A stretch of 64,000 nucleotides of DNA from the NCBI RefSeq assembly GCF_019343455.1, contig NZ_CP049362.1, positions 2,976,001-3,040,000 of the forward strand. Direction: 5' to 3'. Below the pieces are notes generated by a model that searched no databases, was not told where the DNA came from, and saw nothing but the letters and a program-made list of their open reading frames with translations. The DNA comes from Alcaligenes ammonioxydans (lineage in GTDB: Bacteria; Pseudomonadota; Gammaproteobacteria; Burkholderiales; Burkholderiaceae_B). Both the position numbers and the translations under genes were made by a program. Positions 34,863-43,645 of the stretch are shown here, piece by piece (the first letter of the stretch is position 1; the number at the start of each line of letters is the position of its first letter).

Positions 34863-34892
34863 AAGTGTACACATGGTATTTTTGCGAGTAAA
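34863..34892 (-). promoter_or_regulatory. Transporter-operon promoter with overlapping GT-N-TA-N-AC operator
   Basis: On the minus strand TTTACT (34892-34887) and TACACT (34869-34864) are 17 bases apart, the same boxes and spacing as at nicA. The palindrome GTGTACAC (34865-34872) overlaps the -10 and matches GT-N-TA-N-AC. It sits about 65 bases from the binding-protein ATG. Confidence 0.62.
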
Positions 34893-35158
34893 TCGGCCAA
34901 GACCTAGGGATATACCCTTGAACACTTTAAACATAAAACACAACAAGCCATGCAGAAAGCCGATAAAGCAAGGAAACCGAGAAGAAAATGAGCAGAAAAA
35001 GCTGTTTGCCCCAGGCTCGAGAAATTGCCGATATACAGTGACTACACTCAATAAGCCCAAGGATTACAACACTAGCACCCCGCTTCGTTCCTGCACGCGC
35101 CGAATCATGGATTTCATAAACTGCTCCATCATATCCGGCAATGGGGCATTAATCGGCT

Positions 35159-35187
35159 AAAAAACCCGGGATGAGGGGGGCGACCCG
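35159..35187 (-). terminator. Weak terminator after the glycine-zipper membrane protein gene
   Basis: On the minus strand a short CGGG/CCCG stem with a large loop is followed by six T (A run at 35159-35164). The stem is short, so support is limited. Confidence 0.4.
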
Positions 35188-35215
35188 ACACGTCAGCCAC
35201 GGTTTGGGCCCGATC

Positions 35216-35803
35216 TCATCCACTGCGTGTCTCATGCACGTTTTGCCCCGCGGAAGGCAAATCATAGAGTTGGGGGGTACGGGTAGGATTGAAGTCCTGC
35301 CATTGGCCCTCGCTCCAGGTGCCATCCGCCCATTCGATGGCATAACCACCGCCCTGCTGCATCTGACGCACCAGCGCGGCCTCATCGGCCTGCCCCAGGC
35401 GCACCGCCAGCATGACTCCGGAGACTCGGTTCAAAGGTTCTCGGACAGGTTTGCGGCCTCCCAGTTTCACAATTCCCCCCACCATGGCACCCACATACGC
35501 CCCCAGCGCCAGAAAGGCAATCAGCACAAACTGTGGCCAGCCCGTCATGCCAAGCAACCACCAACCCACCGCTAAGCCGAGCACGGCCCCCACCACCCCG
35601 CCCACCATGGCTCCCAGCCCGCCGCCACGCGCCGCCTTGTCCAGGGTCCTGTCGCCTCCAATCGGGTATTGGGCATGCTGGCCTCCAGGCTTGAGATAGA
35701 AAATCTGCCTATCTCGCTCTACCACACCCTGGGTTCGCAGCATTCCGGCCACTTGCTGGGCTTGCTCAAAAGTATCGAACTGCGCGGCGATAATGCGTTC
35801 CAT
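35216..35803 (-). CDS. Hypothetical membrane protein with glycine-zipper segment
   Basis: A 195-residue protein of no named family that I recognise. The first 35 residues (RIIAAQFDTFEQAQQVAGMLRTQGV) resemble small domains that read a pair of adjacent residues as an SPOR-like or heat-induced YtfJ-type beta-alpha unit. The middle (about 55-115) has two glycine-rich membrane segments: GGGLGAMVGGVVGAVLGLAVGWW and VLIAFLALGAYVGAMVGG. The C-terminus is soluble. Glycine-zipper membrane proteins of this kind are often general stress proteins. It is a single gene on the minus strand, opposite the acylase gene. Confidence 0.7.
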   Translation of the reverse strand: MERIIAAQFDTFEQAQQVAGMLRTQGVVERDRQIFYLKPGGQHAQYPIGGDRTLDKAARGGGLGAMVGGVVGAVLGLAVGWWLLGMTGWPQFVLIAFLALGAYVGAMVGGIVKLGGRKPVREPLNRVSGVMLAVRLGQADEAALVRQMQQGGGYAIEWADGTWSEGQWQDFNPTRTPQLYDLPSAGQNVHETRSG

Positions 35804-35988
35804 GACTTGGCTCCCTCAGGAAAATAGACACCCGTGACCCAGCAACTTCTGTTCCTGTCCGTCTTCGGATACTGGGGAAATCCTCTATAAAGCTTCAACT
35901 GGAAATATCAATACCTAAAGAATTTTGACGTTATATTCTCAGAATATAAAAAAACGTGCGCCTGCAAGGCAGCTCATGAGGAGACCTG

Positions 35989-38424
35989 ATGTTGACTTCC
36001 CCCCGTCGCTTCCCATCCCGGCTAGGCCTGGGTCTGCTGACCACCAGCCTGCTACTGGCCGCCTGCGCCACCACGCCTCCTGCGGATCGCAGTGTCACCA
36101 TCAAACGCGATCACTACGGCATACCGCATATTTATGCGGACAGCACCTACGGCCTGTTTTATGGCTATGCCTATGCAGTGGCCACTGACCGTCTGTACCA
36201 GATGGAAATTGCCAAGCGCTCGGGCTGGGGAACGGTAGCCGAAGTGCTGGGACCGGACTTTCTGGAGCTGGACAAAGTCACCCACACCAATATCGACCCG
36301 GACTCCATCCGCCAGCAACTGGCCGCCCTGTCCAACGAGGATCGCGCCATGTTTGAAGGCTATGCCGCCGGGTTTACCCAGCGCGTGCGCGAGGTGAAAG
36401 CCCAGCCAGATACCTTGATGCCCAAGGAGTTTCTGGATAAGGGCTTTGAGCCGACCGAATGGCAGCCCGAAGACATTGCCATGGTTTGGGTGGGCCTGAT
36501 TCTGAACCGCTTCTTTGCCGGGACGGCAGAAGTGGCCAATCTGAATCTGCTGGAAACCCTGAAGGCTGATCAGGGTGCGGAGCGTGGCGAACAACTGTAC
36601 AAGCAATTGCGCTGGCTGAACGACCCCACCGCCCCCACCATCATTCCCCAGCCCGAGGCCAAGACCGCGCTGGCCGATCTGCCCAGGCATTTGCAAGCTC
36701 TGTCCTCGCAAGCGGCGCAAGACTATCTGCATAAGCAAGCCCTGGCCCTGGGGCCCACCGTGGCCGCTGGCACGCCTACGGCCAGCAATGCCTGGCTACT
36801 GGGCCCCGCAAAGACGACTCATGGTCATGCCGTGCTGTACAACGGTCCTCAACAAGGCTGGTACACCCCGTCCATTACCTATAGCGTTGGCCTGCACGGA
36901 GCCGGTTACGATCTGACAGGCAGCACTGCCGTTGCCCTGCCCGCTATCCTGTTCGGTACCAATGGCCAAATTGCCTGGGGCTCTACCGTCGGTTCGCTCG
37001 ACACCAACGACGTCTACCAATTGCGCTTGAAAGAAGGCGACCCGCACCGTTACTGGTACAACAACGCCTGGCGTCCCATGGAGCACAAGCAGGTGCGTAT
37101 CAAAGTGCGCGGGCAAGACGATGTGATGCTGGATGTATACCGTGCGGCTCAAGGCTATGTCAGCAGTTGGGACCAGAAAAACAACACCGCCTACGCCAAC
37201 CGCCGCAGCTGGGAGGGTCGGGAAATTGAAACCCTGCTGGGCTGGGCTCATGCGGCCAAAGCCAGGAACTGGGAAGAGTTCATGGCCCAGGCTACCCGCG
37301 TCAGCGCCTCCATTACCTGGTTCTATGCGGATACCAAAAACAATATCGGTGCCGCCGCACTGGGTCTTTTACCCCAGCGCCCGGCCAGGCAGGCCATTCA
37401 GTTCCCTGCCGCCGGCGATGGCAGCATGGAATGGCAGGGCTTTCTGAGCTTTGACCACAACCCCAAAATCCTGAATCCGCAGCAAGCTTATATTGCCAGC
37501 TGGAACAACAAGGCCTATAGCGCCTTGCTGGCAGACAACTCCAACTTTTCCTATGTGGACCGCGTGCAGGAATTGCTGGCTCCTTTGCAAGCCAAACAAC
37601 GCCTGAGCGACGAAGAGATCTGGGGTATCGATTCCCTGGGCGCTCGCTCTGACCTGAATGCGCGTTACTTTGTGCCCTTCATTCAGGAGGCGGCCCAACT
37701 ACCCCACGCCAGTGCCTTGGCTCGTCAAGCTGCCGAACAATTGAAAGGCTGGGATTACAAGCTGCACGTGAGCAACGATGGCAAGCACTACGAAGGCAGT
37801 GCCCCGGCCATCATGCAAGCCTGGATGCATGCCGCGGTGCCCGTCTTTCTGCAAGGTCGTTTGCCTGACAGCATCTACAAGACCTACACGCAAAACCTGT
37901 ATCCCGCCATGGATGACCCGCGCAGCGCGCAGCCAGCCGCTGCGGCCAAACTGATCTGGAATGCGATCCAGGGCCCGGCTGCCGGTGTCCCGCAAACAAT
38001 TGATTTTCTCCAGGGCCGCCCTGCCCCGGAGCTGGTCCTGGAAGCGTTGGAGAAGGCCGTCGTCCATTTGCAAAAGTTGCAAGGCGCACAGCCCGCACAA
38101 TGGCGTGCCCCGGCAGTTTCCATGTTGTTTGCAGCTCGCAACGCGATCGGGGTGCCGTGGTCTGACCCAGCCTATGAGCATCGTGTGACGCCGTATCTGA
38201 ACACCGGCAGCGCTCACTTCCAGTACGTAATGGACCCAAGCGGGGTGCGTATGTGCTCGATCATGCCGCCAGGACAAAGCGGCTTTATCAACCCCAAAGG
38301 GCAAGCCGATCCGCATTACTCGGATCAGCTGGACATGTTTGCCTCGTTCAAGTGCAAGCGCGATGCCATCAGCGCATCAGACATAGACAGCGCCAGTGAA
38401 ACCACCCAGACCTTGCACTACTAA
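35989..38424 (+). CDS. Penicillin acylase family Ntn-hydrolase, predicted lipoprotein
   Basis: An 811-residue homologue of the penicillin G acylases, which cleave amide-linked acyl groups after self-processing into alpha and beta chains. The expected beta-chain N-terminal nucleophile is Ser266 in TASNAWLLGP, aligned with the SNLW start of the known Alcaligenes enzyme. The oxyanion Asn is in AILFGTNGQIAWGST, and IPHIYADSTYGLFYGYAYA matches the family N-terminus. Unlike classical penicillin G acylase, the signal sequence has a lipobox (LLAAC, Cys26), so it should be a membrane-anchored lipoprotein. Substrate may be a beta-lactam, phenylacetyl amide or acyl-homoserine lactone; I cannot choose. 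It is transcribed alone. Length agrees with the family. Confidence 0.92.
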   Translation: MLTSPRRFPSRLGLGLLTTSLLLAACATTPPADRSVTIKRDHYGIPHIYADSTYGLFYGYAYAVATDRLYQMEIAKRSGWGTVAEVLGPDFLELDKVTHTNIDPDSIRQQLAALSNEDRAMFEGYAAGFTQRVREVKAQPDTLMPKEFLDKGFEPTEWQPEDIAMVWVGLILNRFFAGTAEVANLNLLETLKADQGAERGEQLYKQLRWLNDPTAPTIIPQPEAKTALADLPRHLQALSSQAAQDYLHKQALALGPTVAAGTPTASNAWLLGPAKTTHGHAVLYNGPQQGWYTPSITYSVGLHGAGYDLTGSTAVALPAILFGTNGQIAWGSTVGSLDTNDVYQLRLKEGDPHRYWYNNAWRPMEHKQVRIKVRGQDDVMLDVYRAAQGYVSSWDQKNNTAYANRRSWEGREIETLLGWAHAAKARNWEEFMAQATRVSASITWFYADTKNNIGAAALGLLPQRPARQAIQFPAAGDGSMEWQGFLSFDHNPKILNPQQAYIASWNNKAYSALLADNSNFSYVDRVQELLAPLQAKQRLSDEEIWGIDSLGARSDLNARYFVPFIQEAAQLPHASALARQAAEQLKGWDYKLHVSNDGKHYEGSAPAIMQAWMHAAVPVFLQGRLPDSIYKTYTQNLYPAMDDPRSAQPAAAAKLIWNAIQGPAAGVPQTIDFLQGRPAPELVLEALEKAVVHLQKLQGAQPAQWRAPAVSMLFAARNAIGVPWSDPAYEHRVTPYLNTGSAHFQYVMDPSGVRMCSIMPPGQSGFINPKGQADPHYSDQLDMFASFKCKRDAISASDIDSASETTQTLHY

Positions 38425-38434
38425 CACGGCCATG

Positions 38435-38463
38435 AAAAACGGGACCTGAACCACATCAGGTCC
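38435..38463 (-). terminator. Terminator of the diguanylate cyclase gene
   Basis: GGACCTGA (38442-38449) pairs with TCAGGTCC (38456-38463). On the minus strand the stem is followed by CCGTTTTT. On the plus strand there is no T run, so it mainly serves the minus gene. Confidence 0.7.
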
Positions 38464-38470
38464 GCTTGTC

Positions 38471-39604
38471 TTATGAGAAGACGGTAGGGATCGATTCCTG
38501 GGTCACCACCTGATTGCGTCCCGCCCGCTTGGCCTGATACAAAAGCTGGTCAGCCCGCATTAAGGCCTCTTCAATGGCCTGCCCAGGCTGACACGGCGCC
38601 AAGCCTAGGCTGGCCGTAATCTGAAAAGGCTCACGGTCGTGGTTATAAAAGGTTTGTGCCTGGACCTGCTGCAAAAGAATATGGGCAAAGCTCAAGGCTT
38701 GCGCGTCGCTGCGGCCAGCCAGAATCAAGACAAACTCTTCGCCACCATACCGGGCCGCCAGATCATGGGCTCCCAAATGCGCCTTGAACAAAGCCGCAGT
38801 GCGCGTCAGGACATCATCCCCTACCGAATGGCCGTGCGTATCGTTGATCTGTTTGAAATGATCCAGGTCCACCATCAATACATGCAAACGCTCCTGTACC
38901 GGGCCCTGCCCCAGTTGGCGGCTAACCGCCCCCCGGTTCAGCAAGCCGGTCAAGGTATCGTGCGTGGCTTGTCGATACAGCCGCAATAACAAGCCAAGGT
39001 GAAAGTAATTGGCGGTCAGGCCCACCACCAGCAAGGCGCTCAAGAGCCAGAGGTCCTGCAAGCCTTTCGCGCTGAGCCAGGTCCCCGAGCTGACGCTCGC
39101 CAGAATCTGCAGGGCAATCAGGGCGCCCCCCACCAAAGCGGATTCAAGCAGCGTAAACGGAAAAATACTTAACGTGGCCACCAGCAAAAAAGGGATAAAG
39201 CCATACCCCAGCACGACATAATGCGCGGCCCCTGACAGAGTCAACAACATATATGCATAAAAGGAAGCTGGCAAAATAAACACCAGGCCACTCAATACAT
39301 AAATACGGGTAATGCGTTGATGGCCGTGGAAGGCCAGCCAGACACACGCGATCAGGCCCGCCAGGCTCAGGATACGGACTGCCATCAGGTGAGCAGGCCA
39401 ACTGGGCAAAACCAGCCAGTCCATCAAGGTCCACAGCGGGGTGAGCAACGCGAACAGCAAACCGACCAGAACTACCCGGCTGCGCAAATACTCCATACGG
39501 GCATGAATGAAGTCACGAGAATGATACTTCCCGCTCAGTGTGTCGCGCACCGAGCTAATACTGATTGCTTGCAAGTTTTTCCAGCCTTTCAGAACTGTTC
39601 CCAT
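38471..39604 (-). CDS. Membrane-bound GGDEF diguanylate cyclase
   Basis: A 377-residue protein with about six predicted membrane segments in its first 215 residues, then a GGDEF domain (about 220-370). The catalytic motif is GGEEF and the Mg/GTP region reads MVDLDHFKQINDTHGHSVGDDVL, so it should make c-di-GMP. The upstream inhibitory RxxD site seems absent: GAHD occupies that position. The ATG at 39604 is preferred over a TTG at 39607. No dedicated sensor domain is recognised; the membrane part may sense. It could feed the YcgR protein encoded at 15 kb, although that link is inference. Confidence 0.88.
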   Translation of the reverse strand: MGTVLKGWKNLQAISISSVRDTLSGKYHSRDFIHARMEYLRSRVVLVGLLFALLTPLWTLMDWLVLPSWPAHLMAVRILSLAGLIACVWLAFHGHQRITRIYVLSGLVFILPASFYAYMLLTLSGAAHYVVLGYGFIPFLLVATLSIFPFTLLESALVGGALIALQILASVSSGTWLSAKGLQDLWLLSALLVVGLTANYFHLGLLLRLYRQATHDTLTGLLNRGAVSRQLGQGPVQERLHVLMVDLDHFKQINDTHGHSVGDDVLTRTAALFKAHLGAHDLAARYGGEEFVLILAGRSDAQALSFAHILLQQVQAQTFYNHDREPFQITASLGLAPCQPGQAIEEALMRADQLLYQAKRAGRNQVVTQESIPTVFS

Positions 39605-39689
39605 CAATCAATTCGCCAAGAAGAAACAAAGTAACATAACGGCAATTTTTAGTTACACGGATATAAAAAACAAGCTGTCAATTCTTTCA

Positions 39690-39714
39690 GGGTCGGCCAG
39701 CGCCGACCCCTTTT
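39690..39714. terminator. Possible terminator between LysR and GGDEF genes
   Basis: GGGTCGGC (39690-39697) pairs with GCCGACCC (39702-39709), followed on the plus strand by CTTTT. On the minus strand, where the LysR gene ends, no strong T run follows, so the direction is doubtful. Confidence 0.5.
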
Positions 39715-39718
39715 ACAT

Positions 39719-40633
39719 TCACGCTGCTTGCGCCTGTTGACTCATCCAGCTAATCACTTCTTCCAACATCGGTTCGCCCGAATCCTGCGGGCGCCACAAC
39801 AGGCCCAACTGACCGTGCAAACGCTGATCACTCCAATCCAGTTCCAGGATGCACAGTTCCGGGTAGACCGGCACCATGCTGCGCGTCATGGGGACTAGAA
39901 AATCACTGCCTACCGCCACACGCGCATTGGTATGTGCATAAGCCGATTCAATGGCACAAGTGGGATAAGTCAGACCCTTGGCATCCAGACTCAACTCGAA
40001 ACTGCGTCGCATAGGGCTATTCCGAGGAGGCAGTATCCAGGGATAGTCCAGCGTTTGCTCCCAGGTAATCTCCTTTTGCTGGGCCAGCGGATGCTCGCGC
40101 CAGGCGGCCACGCCCAACGGCACCATGCCTAGCGGCAAATAGGCCATTGCCGGATTGCGCCCGGCCTCATCCACCCGGCCAATCACCAGATCCAGCTCAC
40201 CCTGTTCCAGATTGCGGCTCAAGACATCCAGGGTGCCCTCCTGAATGCGAATATGGCACTGGGGATCACGCTGGTACAAATACACCAATAACTGTGGCAA
40301 ATAAACTGCGGCCACCATCGGTGAAATACCCAGCGTGAACTGCTGACGAAAACCCTGCCGGTATTGTTCCAGCGTGGCATTCATGCGATCGAGGCGATTG
40401 AGCACACCCTGCGCCTGGGAAACCAATGCCAAGGCAGCGGGCAACGGTTCAATACCCCGCGCATGGCGCTCAAATAAGGGCATGCCTATATTGTCCTCAA
40501 AATCCTTGAGCCATTTGGACAAGGCAGGCTGAGTCATATTGGATTGCCGGGCGACATCGCTCATGCTTTTTTGTTCACACAAACGAATTAAAACCTGCAA
40601 ATGCTTCAAGCGAATGCGTTCACTCCAGCTCAT
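39719..40633 (-). CDS. LysR family transcriptional regulator
   Basis: A 304-residue LysR regulator. The N-terminal HTH (about 8-65) includes LKHLQVLIRLCEQKSMSDVARQSNMTQPALSKWLKDFE. The effector domain follows from about 93, with the FTLGISPMVAAVYLPQLL start and GELDLVIGRVD. The N-terminal composition is typical of regulators such as GbpR/CatR-like proteins for sugars and aromatics. It diverges from the sulfatase gene; the 106-base gap holds two related palindromes that could be its binding sites. It is likely the regulator of the sulfatase-TctC unit. Confidence 0.9.
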   Translation of the reverse strand: MSWSERIRLKHLQVLIRLCEQKSMSDVARQSNMTQPALSKWLKDFEDNIGMPLFERHARGIEPLPAALALVSQAQGVLNRLDRMNATLEQYRQGFRQQFTLGISPMVAAVYLPQLLVYLYQRDPQCHIRIQEGTLDVLSRNLEQGELDLVIGRVDEAGRNPAMAYLPLGMVPLGVAAWREHPLAQQKEITWEQTLDYPWILPPRNSPMRRSFELSLDAKGLTYPTCAIESAYAHTNARVAVGSDFLVPMTRSMVPVYPELCILELDWSDQRLHGQLGLLWRPQDSGEPMLEEVISWMSQQAQAA

Positions 40634-40652
40634 GACTTACCTATATGAAAGG

Positions 40653-40717
40653 GGTATAGATACCTGCCAGTTATTCAATTTAACATTATGGCCACAGCTT
40701 CCATAATGGGTATACCC
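40653..40717. promoter_or_regulatory. Two GGTATA-type palindromes between LysR and sulfatase genes
   Basis: GGTATAGATACC (40653-40664) and GGGTATACCC (40708-40717) have centres about 54 bases apart, close to five helical turns. They share the half-site GGTAT. Position and pairing fit recognition and activation sites of the divergent LysR protein. Confidence 0.5.
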
Positions 40718-40739
40718 AAAGCTACAAAATAGGCAATGC

Positions 40740-42329
40740 ATGTCTCAATCCGTACCCAATTTTTTACTGATCATCGCCGATCAACTCCGCGCGGACCATT
40801 TGGCTTGTTATGGCAATAAAGAAATAAAAACACCCAATTTGGATGCATTGGCAGCCCGCGGCTGGCGTGCTGAGCGATTTTACGTCGCCACCCCCATTTG
40901 CATGCCCAATCGTGCTTCGCTGATGACGGGCCGCATGCCTTCCTTGCATGGGGCCCGTCACAACGGCGTTCCCCTGCCGCTGGAATCCAATACCTTCGTC
41001 GATGTATTGCGCCAGGCCGGCTGGGGCACCGCGTTGGTGGGCAAGGCACATCTGCAAAATATAACGGATACTCCGCCCTTGTACCCACGCCCGGAAGATC
41101 CCCCTACCCGGGGCGAGGCACGCGCACCTTTAGCGACCAACGATTACGGACAGGAATGCGGGCAATGGTGGCGTGATCGCGCCGATCACGGTGTGCAACT
41201 GCCGTTTTACGGCTACGAGCACGTAGATCTGGCTATCGATCACGGCGATCAGGTCTGGGGCGACTATGGACGCTGGCTGCAAAACGAACACCCTGACATC
41301 GCCGCCCTATCTGGCCCTGAAAACGCCATCTCGACCCCGGACTATGCGTTAAGCCGCATTGGACAGGCCTGGCGCACCCGCGTGCCAGAAGAGTACAGCA
41401 CCACGGCCTGGATTGGGGAGCGCACCCGCGCCATGCTGGATCACTATGCACAGGAACAGCAACCTTTCTTCATTCAGTGCTCCTTTCCCGACCCACATCA
41501 TCCCTTCACCCCCCATGGCCAGTACTGGGATATGTACAAGCCGGAAGACGTCAGCCTGCCCGACTCCTTCCACCTGGGCTCGCACCCCTTGCCGGCCCAC
41601 CTGCAACTGCTTCATCAATTGCGCGATGAAGGCAAGGCAGTCAAACATACCCCCACGCTGTTTGCCTGCACCGAGCGCGAGGCCCGGGAGGCCATCGCCC
41701 TGAATTATGGCTCCATCACTCATATTGATGCCGAGATCGGTCGCATTCTGGACCATCTGGAGCATACGGGACAGGCGGACAACACCATCGTCATGTTCAT
41801 GAGCGATCATGGTGACTTCATGGGCGATCATCAGTTATTGCTCAAGGGCCCCTTGCACTACCAAAGCATTATTCGCAGTCCCTTTATCTGGTTTGATCCC
41901 CGAGCTGCGCAAACGCAAGGCACCAGTGCAGCGGTCTGCTCTACCATTGATATCGCGCCTACCGTGCTGGAGCGTGCAAACCAGTTACCTTACAACGGCA
42001 TTCAGGGCCGCTCCTTGCTGAAACTCATGCACAATGACGCCCAGACCTGGCGCAGCGGCGTGCTGATCGAAGAGGAAAACCAGCGCAAACTGTTTAATAC
42101 CCCGATCCGCACCAAACTGCGTTCACTTGTGACGCCACAGCATCGCATCAGCTTGTATGAGGGTGGACAGATCGGCGAGCTGTATGACCTGCACGCCGAT
42201 CCGCTGGAACAACATAATTTGTGGAATGAACCCGATGCGCAAGCCTTGAAAACCAGGCTTTTGTGTCAATTGATCGATACCATGATGGCTCACAGTGAAA
42301 CCAGTCCCTTGCCTTTGGCGATAGCGTGA
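40740..42329 (+). CDS. Sulfatase-family hydrolase (formylglycine type)
   Basis: A 529-residue arylsulfatase/phosphonate monoester hydrolase-type enzyme. The formylglycine signature C-x-P-x-R is at Cys54 (ICMPNRASLMTGR). Metal ligands appear in FLLIIADQLRADHLACYGN and in MFMSDHGDFMGDHQLLLKG. It has no signal peptide, so it should act in the cytoplasm, and it would need a formylglycine-generating enzyme. The substrate is a sulfate or phosphate/phosphonate ester that I cannot name. The next gene, a TctC-type binding protein 37 bases downstream, hints at an organic acid or sulfonated compound. It diverges from the LysR gene. Confidence 0.9.
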   Translation: MSQSVPNFLLIIADQLRADHLACYGNKEIKTPNLDALAARGWRAERFYVATPICMPNRASLMTGRMPSLHGARHNGVPLPLESNTFVDVLRQAGWGTALVGKAHLQNITDTPPLYPRPEDPPTRGEARAPLATNDYGQECGQWWRDRADHGVQLPFYGYEHVDLAIDHGDQVWGDYGRWLQNEHPDIAALSGPENAISTPDYALSRIGQAWRTRVPEEYSTTAWIGERTRAMLDHYAQEQQPFFIQCSFPDPHHPFTPHGQYWDMYKPEDVSLPDSFHLGSHPLPAHLQLLHQLRDEGKAVKHTPTLFACTEREAREAIALNYGSITHIDAEIGRILDHLEHTGQADNTIVMFMSDHGDFMGDHQLLLKGPLHYQSIIRSPFIWFDPRAAQTQGTSAAVCSTIDIAPTVLERANQLPYNGIQGRSLLKLMHNDAQTWRSGVLIEEENQRKLFNTPIRTKLRSLVTPQHRISLYEGGQIGELYDLHADPLEQHNLWNEPDAQALKTRLLCQLIDTMMAHSETSPLPLAIA

Positions 42330-42366
42330 GCTGACTACTCTTAACCATCCTTATCTGGAGACATCT

Positions 42367-43338
42367 ATGCCCACCCTTTCCTTGCTGCGCAACGTAAGCA
42401 TTTGTGCGCTGATCCTACCTTTGGCTACACCCGTCCAAAGTGCCGAGGTGGCCACCATTGTGGTCAGCTCCGTAGCAGGCGGTCCGCTGGATGTCCTGGG
42501 TCGCATGTTGGCCCGCGAGGCCAGCGAAACGACGGGCCAGACAATTGTGGTGGAGAACCGTGCCGGTGCGGCCGGCACCATCGCGGCCGAAGCCGTAGGG
42601 CGAGCCAAACCGGATGGCAATACCTTGCTGTTGACGCTCGATACGGTGGCCACGGCCAACCCGCACATTTACGTCAACAGCAAGTTCAAGATTGACGAGT
42701 CTCTGGAACTGGTTTCCTTGCTGGGCACTTTTGACCAGGTTCTGGTGGTACCCAGCAAAACCGGCATCAAGTCTCCGGCAGAGTTCCTGGAGCGCGCCCG
42801 CGAGAAACCGATGAATTATGGCTCCGCAGGCATGGGGTCGCCCGGTCATTTGATGATGTCTGCCCTGACACAGGACAGCGGCATCAAGCTCGATCACATC
42901 CCCTATCGCAGCAATAGCGCGGTGGTCAACGATATGTATGGCGAGCGCCTGGACAGCGGTTTTCTGACGATTGCCGGTGTTTTAGGCCCCATCAAGGAAG
43001 GCCTGTTGACGCCCCTGGCAACCTCTGGCGGCAAGCGCAATCCTTTGCTGCCCGAGGTCCCGACCTTGGCCGAAGCCAAATTGCCAGGTTTGGAAAACTT
43101 TGACGAGAGCTTCTCGTACCTGGTTTTCACCACCAAGGGTTCGCCCCCAGAGAAGGTCAAGGCCTGGAACGCGCTGCTGAGCGATATCGTCAAGCGTCCT
43201 TCTACCGCAGAAACCTTGCGGATGCTGGATATTCAGGCGTACGACTCGTCCAAGGTGTCTGCGGCCCAGTGGGTGCAGCAACGCAGCGCTCGCTGGGAGC
43301 AGATCGTGCGCGACAACAATATTCGCTCTGATCAGTAA
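42367..43338 (+). CDS. Bug/TctC family periplasmic binding protein
   Basis: A 323-residue extracytoplasmic receptor of the Bug family, which binds carboxylates and other small organics for tripartite tricarboxylate transporters. A signal peptide (ending near VQSAEVA) is followed by VVSSVAGGPLDVLGRMLARE. TGQTIVVENRAGAAGTIAAEAVGRAKPDG, the hallmark loop of the family, comes next, and later MNYGSAGMGSPGHL. No TctA/TctB membrane genes are near, as is usual for the many orphan Bug genes in Alcaligenaceae. It is co-transcribed with the sulfatase gene and is followed by a strong terminator. Confidence 0.93.
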   Translation: MPTLSLLRNVSICALILPLATPVQSAEVATIVVSSVAGGPLDVLGRMLAREASETTGQTIVVENRAGAAGTIAAEAVGRAKPDGNTLLLTLDTVATANPHIYVNSKFKIDESLELVSLLGTFDQVLVVPSKTGIKSPAEFLERAREKPMNYGSAGMGSPGHLMMSALTQDSGIKLDHIPYRSNSAVVNDMYGERLDSGFLTIAGVLGPIKEGLLTPLATSGGKRNPLLPEVPTLAEAKLPGLENFDESFSYLVFTTKGSPPEKVKAWNALLSDIVKRPSTAETLRMLDIQAYDSSKVSAAQWVQQRSARWEQIVRDNNIRSDQ

Positions 43339-43350
43339 TCATTGAGCTTA

Positions 43351-43378
43351 GGGCCCCTGATTTCAGGGGCCCTTTTTT
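43351..43378 (+). terminator. Terminator after the sulfatase-TctC operon
   Basis: A 10-base perfect stem GGGCCCCTGA (43351-43360) with TCAGGGGCCC (43363-43372), followed by six T. Confidence 0.93.
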
Positions 43379-43645
43379 ATGGGCAGACTAGTGCAAAGAC
43401 ATGACTGAGGGCCTGCTTGCTTCGTTGCCTTGTCTTGAGGTGAAAACACAAGGGATGGTCACGATGCCGCTCATCATCGCTTCCGTCTACACAGCACCAC
43501 ACCACGTTTGAATGGCCTGGGCATGAGCCCTTGGAGGCCGGGTGCGACGTGGCGCCCGACCCAGCACGCTGACCAGGGCAACCATGCGCGGCGTGGGCAA
43601 GCGCCCTGCCAAGACACGCCAAGCCCCGGATCAAGCAGCACTCCA
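43379..43645. other. Gene-less stretch between two convergent TctC genes
   Basis: About 270 bases without a recognisable gene. Short open frames on both strands have compositions unlike their neighbours (rich in Cys, His, Arg) and no family match by eye. It might be a decayed element, but no terminal repeats are seen. Confidence 0.4.

Larger units (their letters stand above)
34799..35215. other. Intergenic region upstream of the ABC transporter operon
   Basis: A 417-base gap. The left 100 bases hold the transporter promoter and operator; the far right carries a weak terminator for the membrane-protein gene. A 95-codon open frame (34873-35160) is low-complexity and matches no family I recognise. 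Nothing else is seen. Confidence 0.6.

Noticed and set aside
34873..35160. 95-codon open frame upstream of the ABC transporter
   Set aside because: It starts inside the predicted promoter/operator, is low-complexity and matches nothing known.
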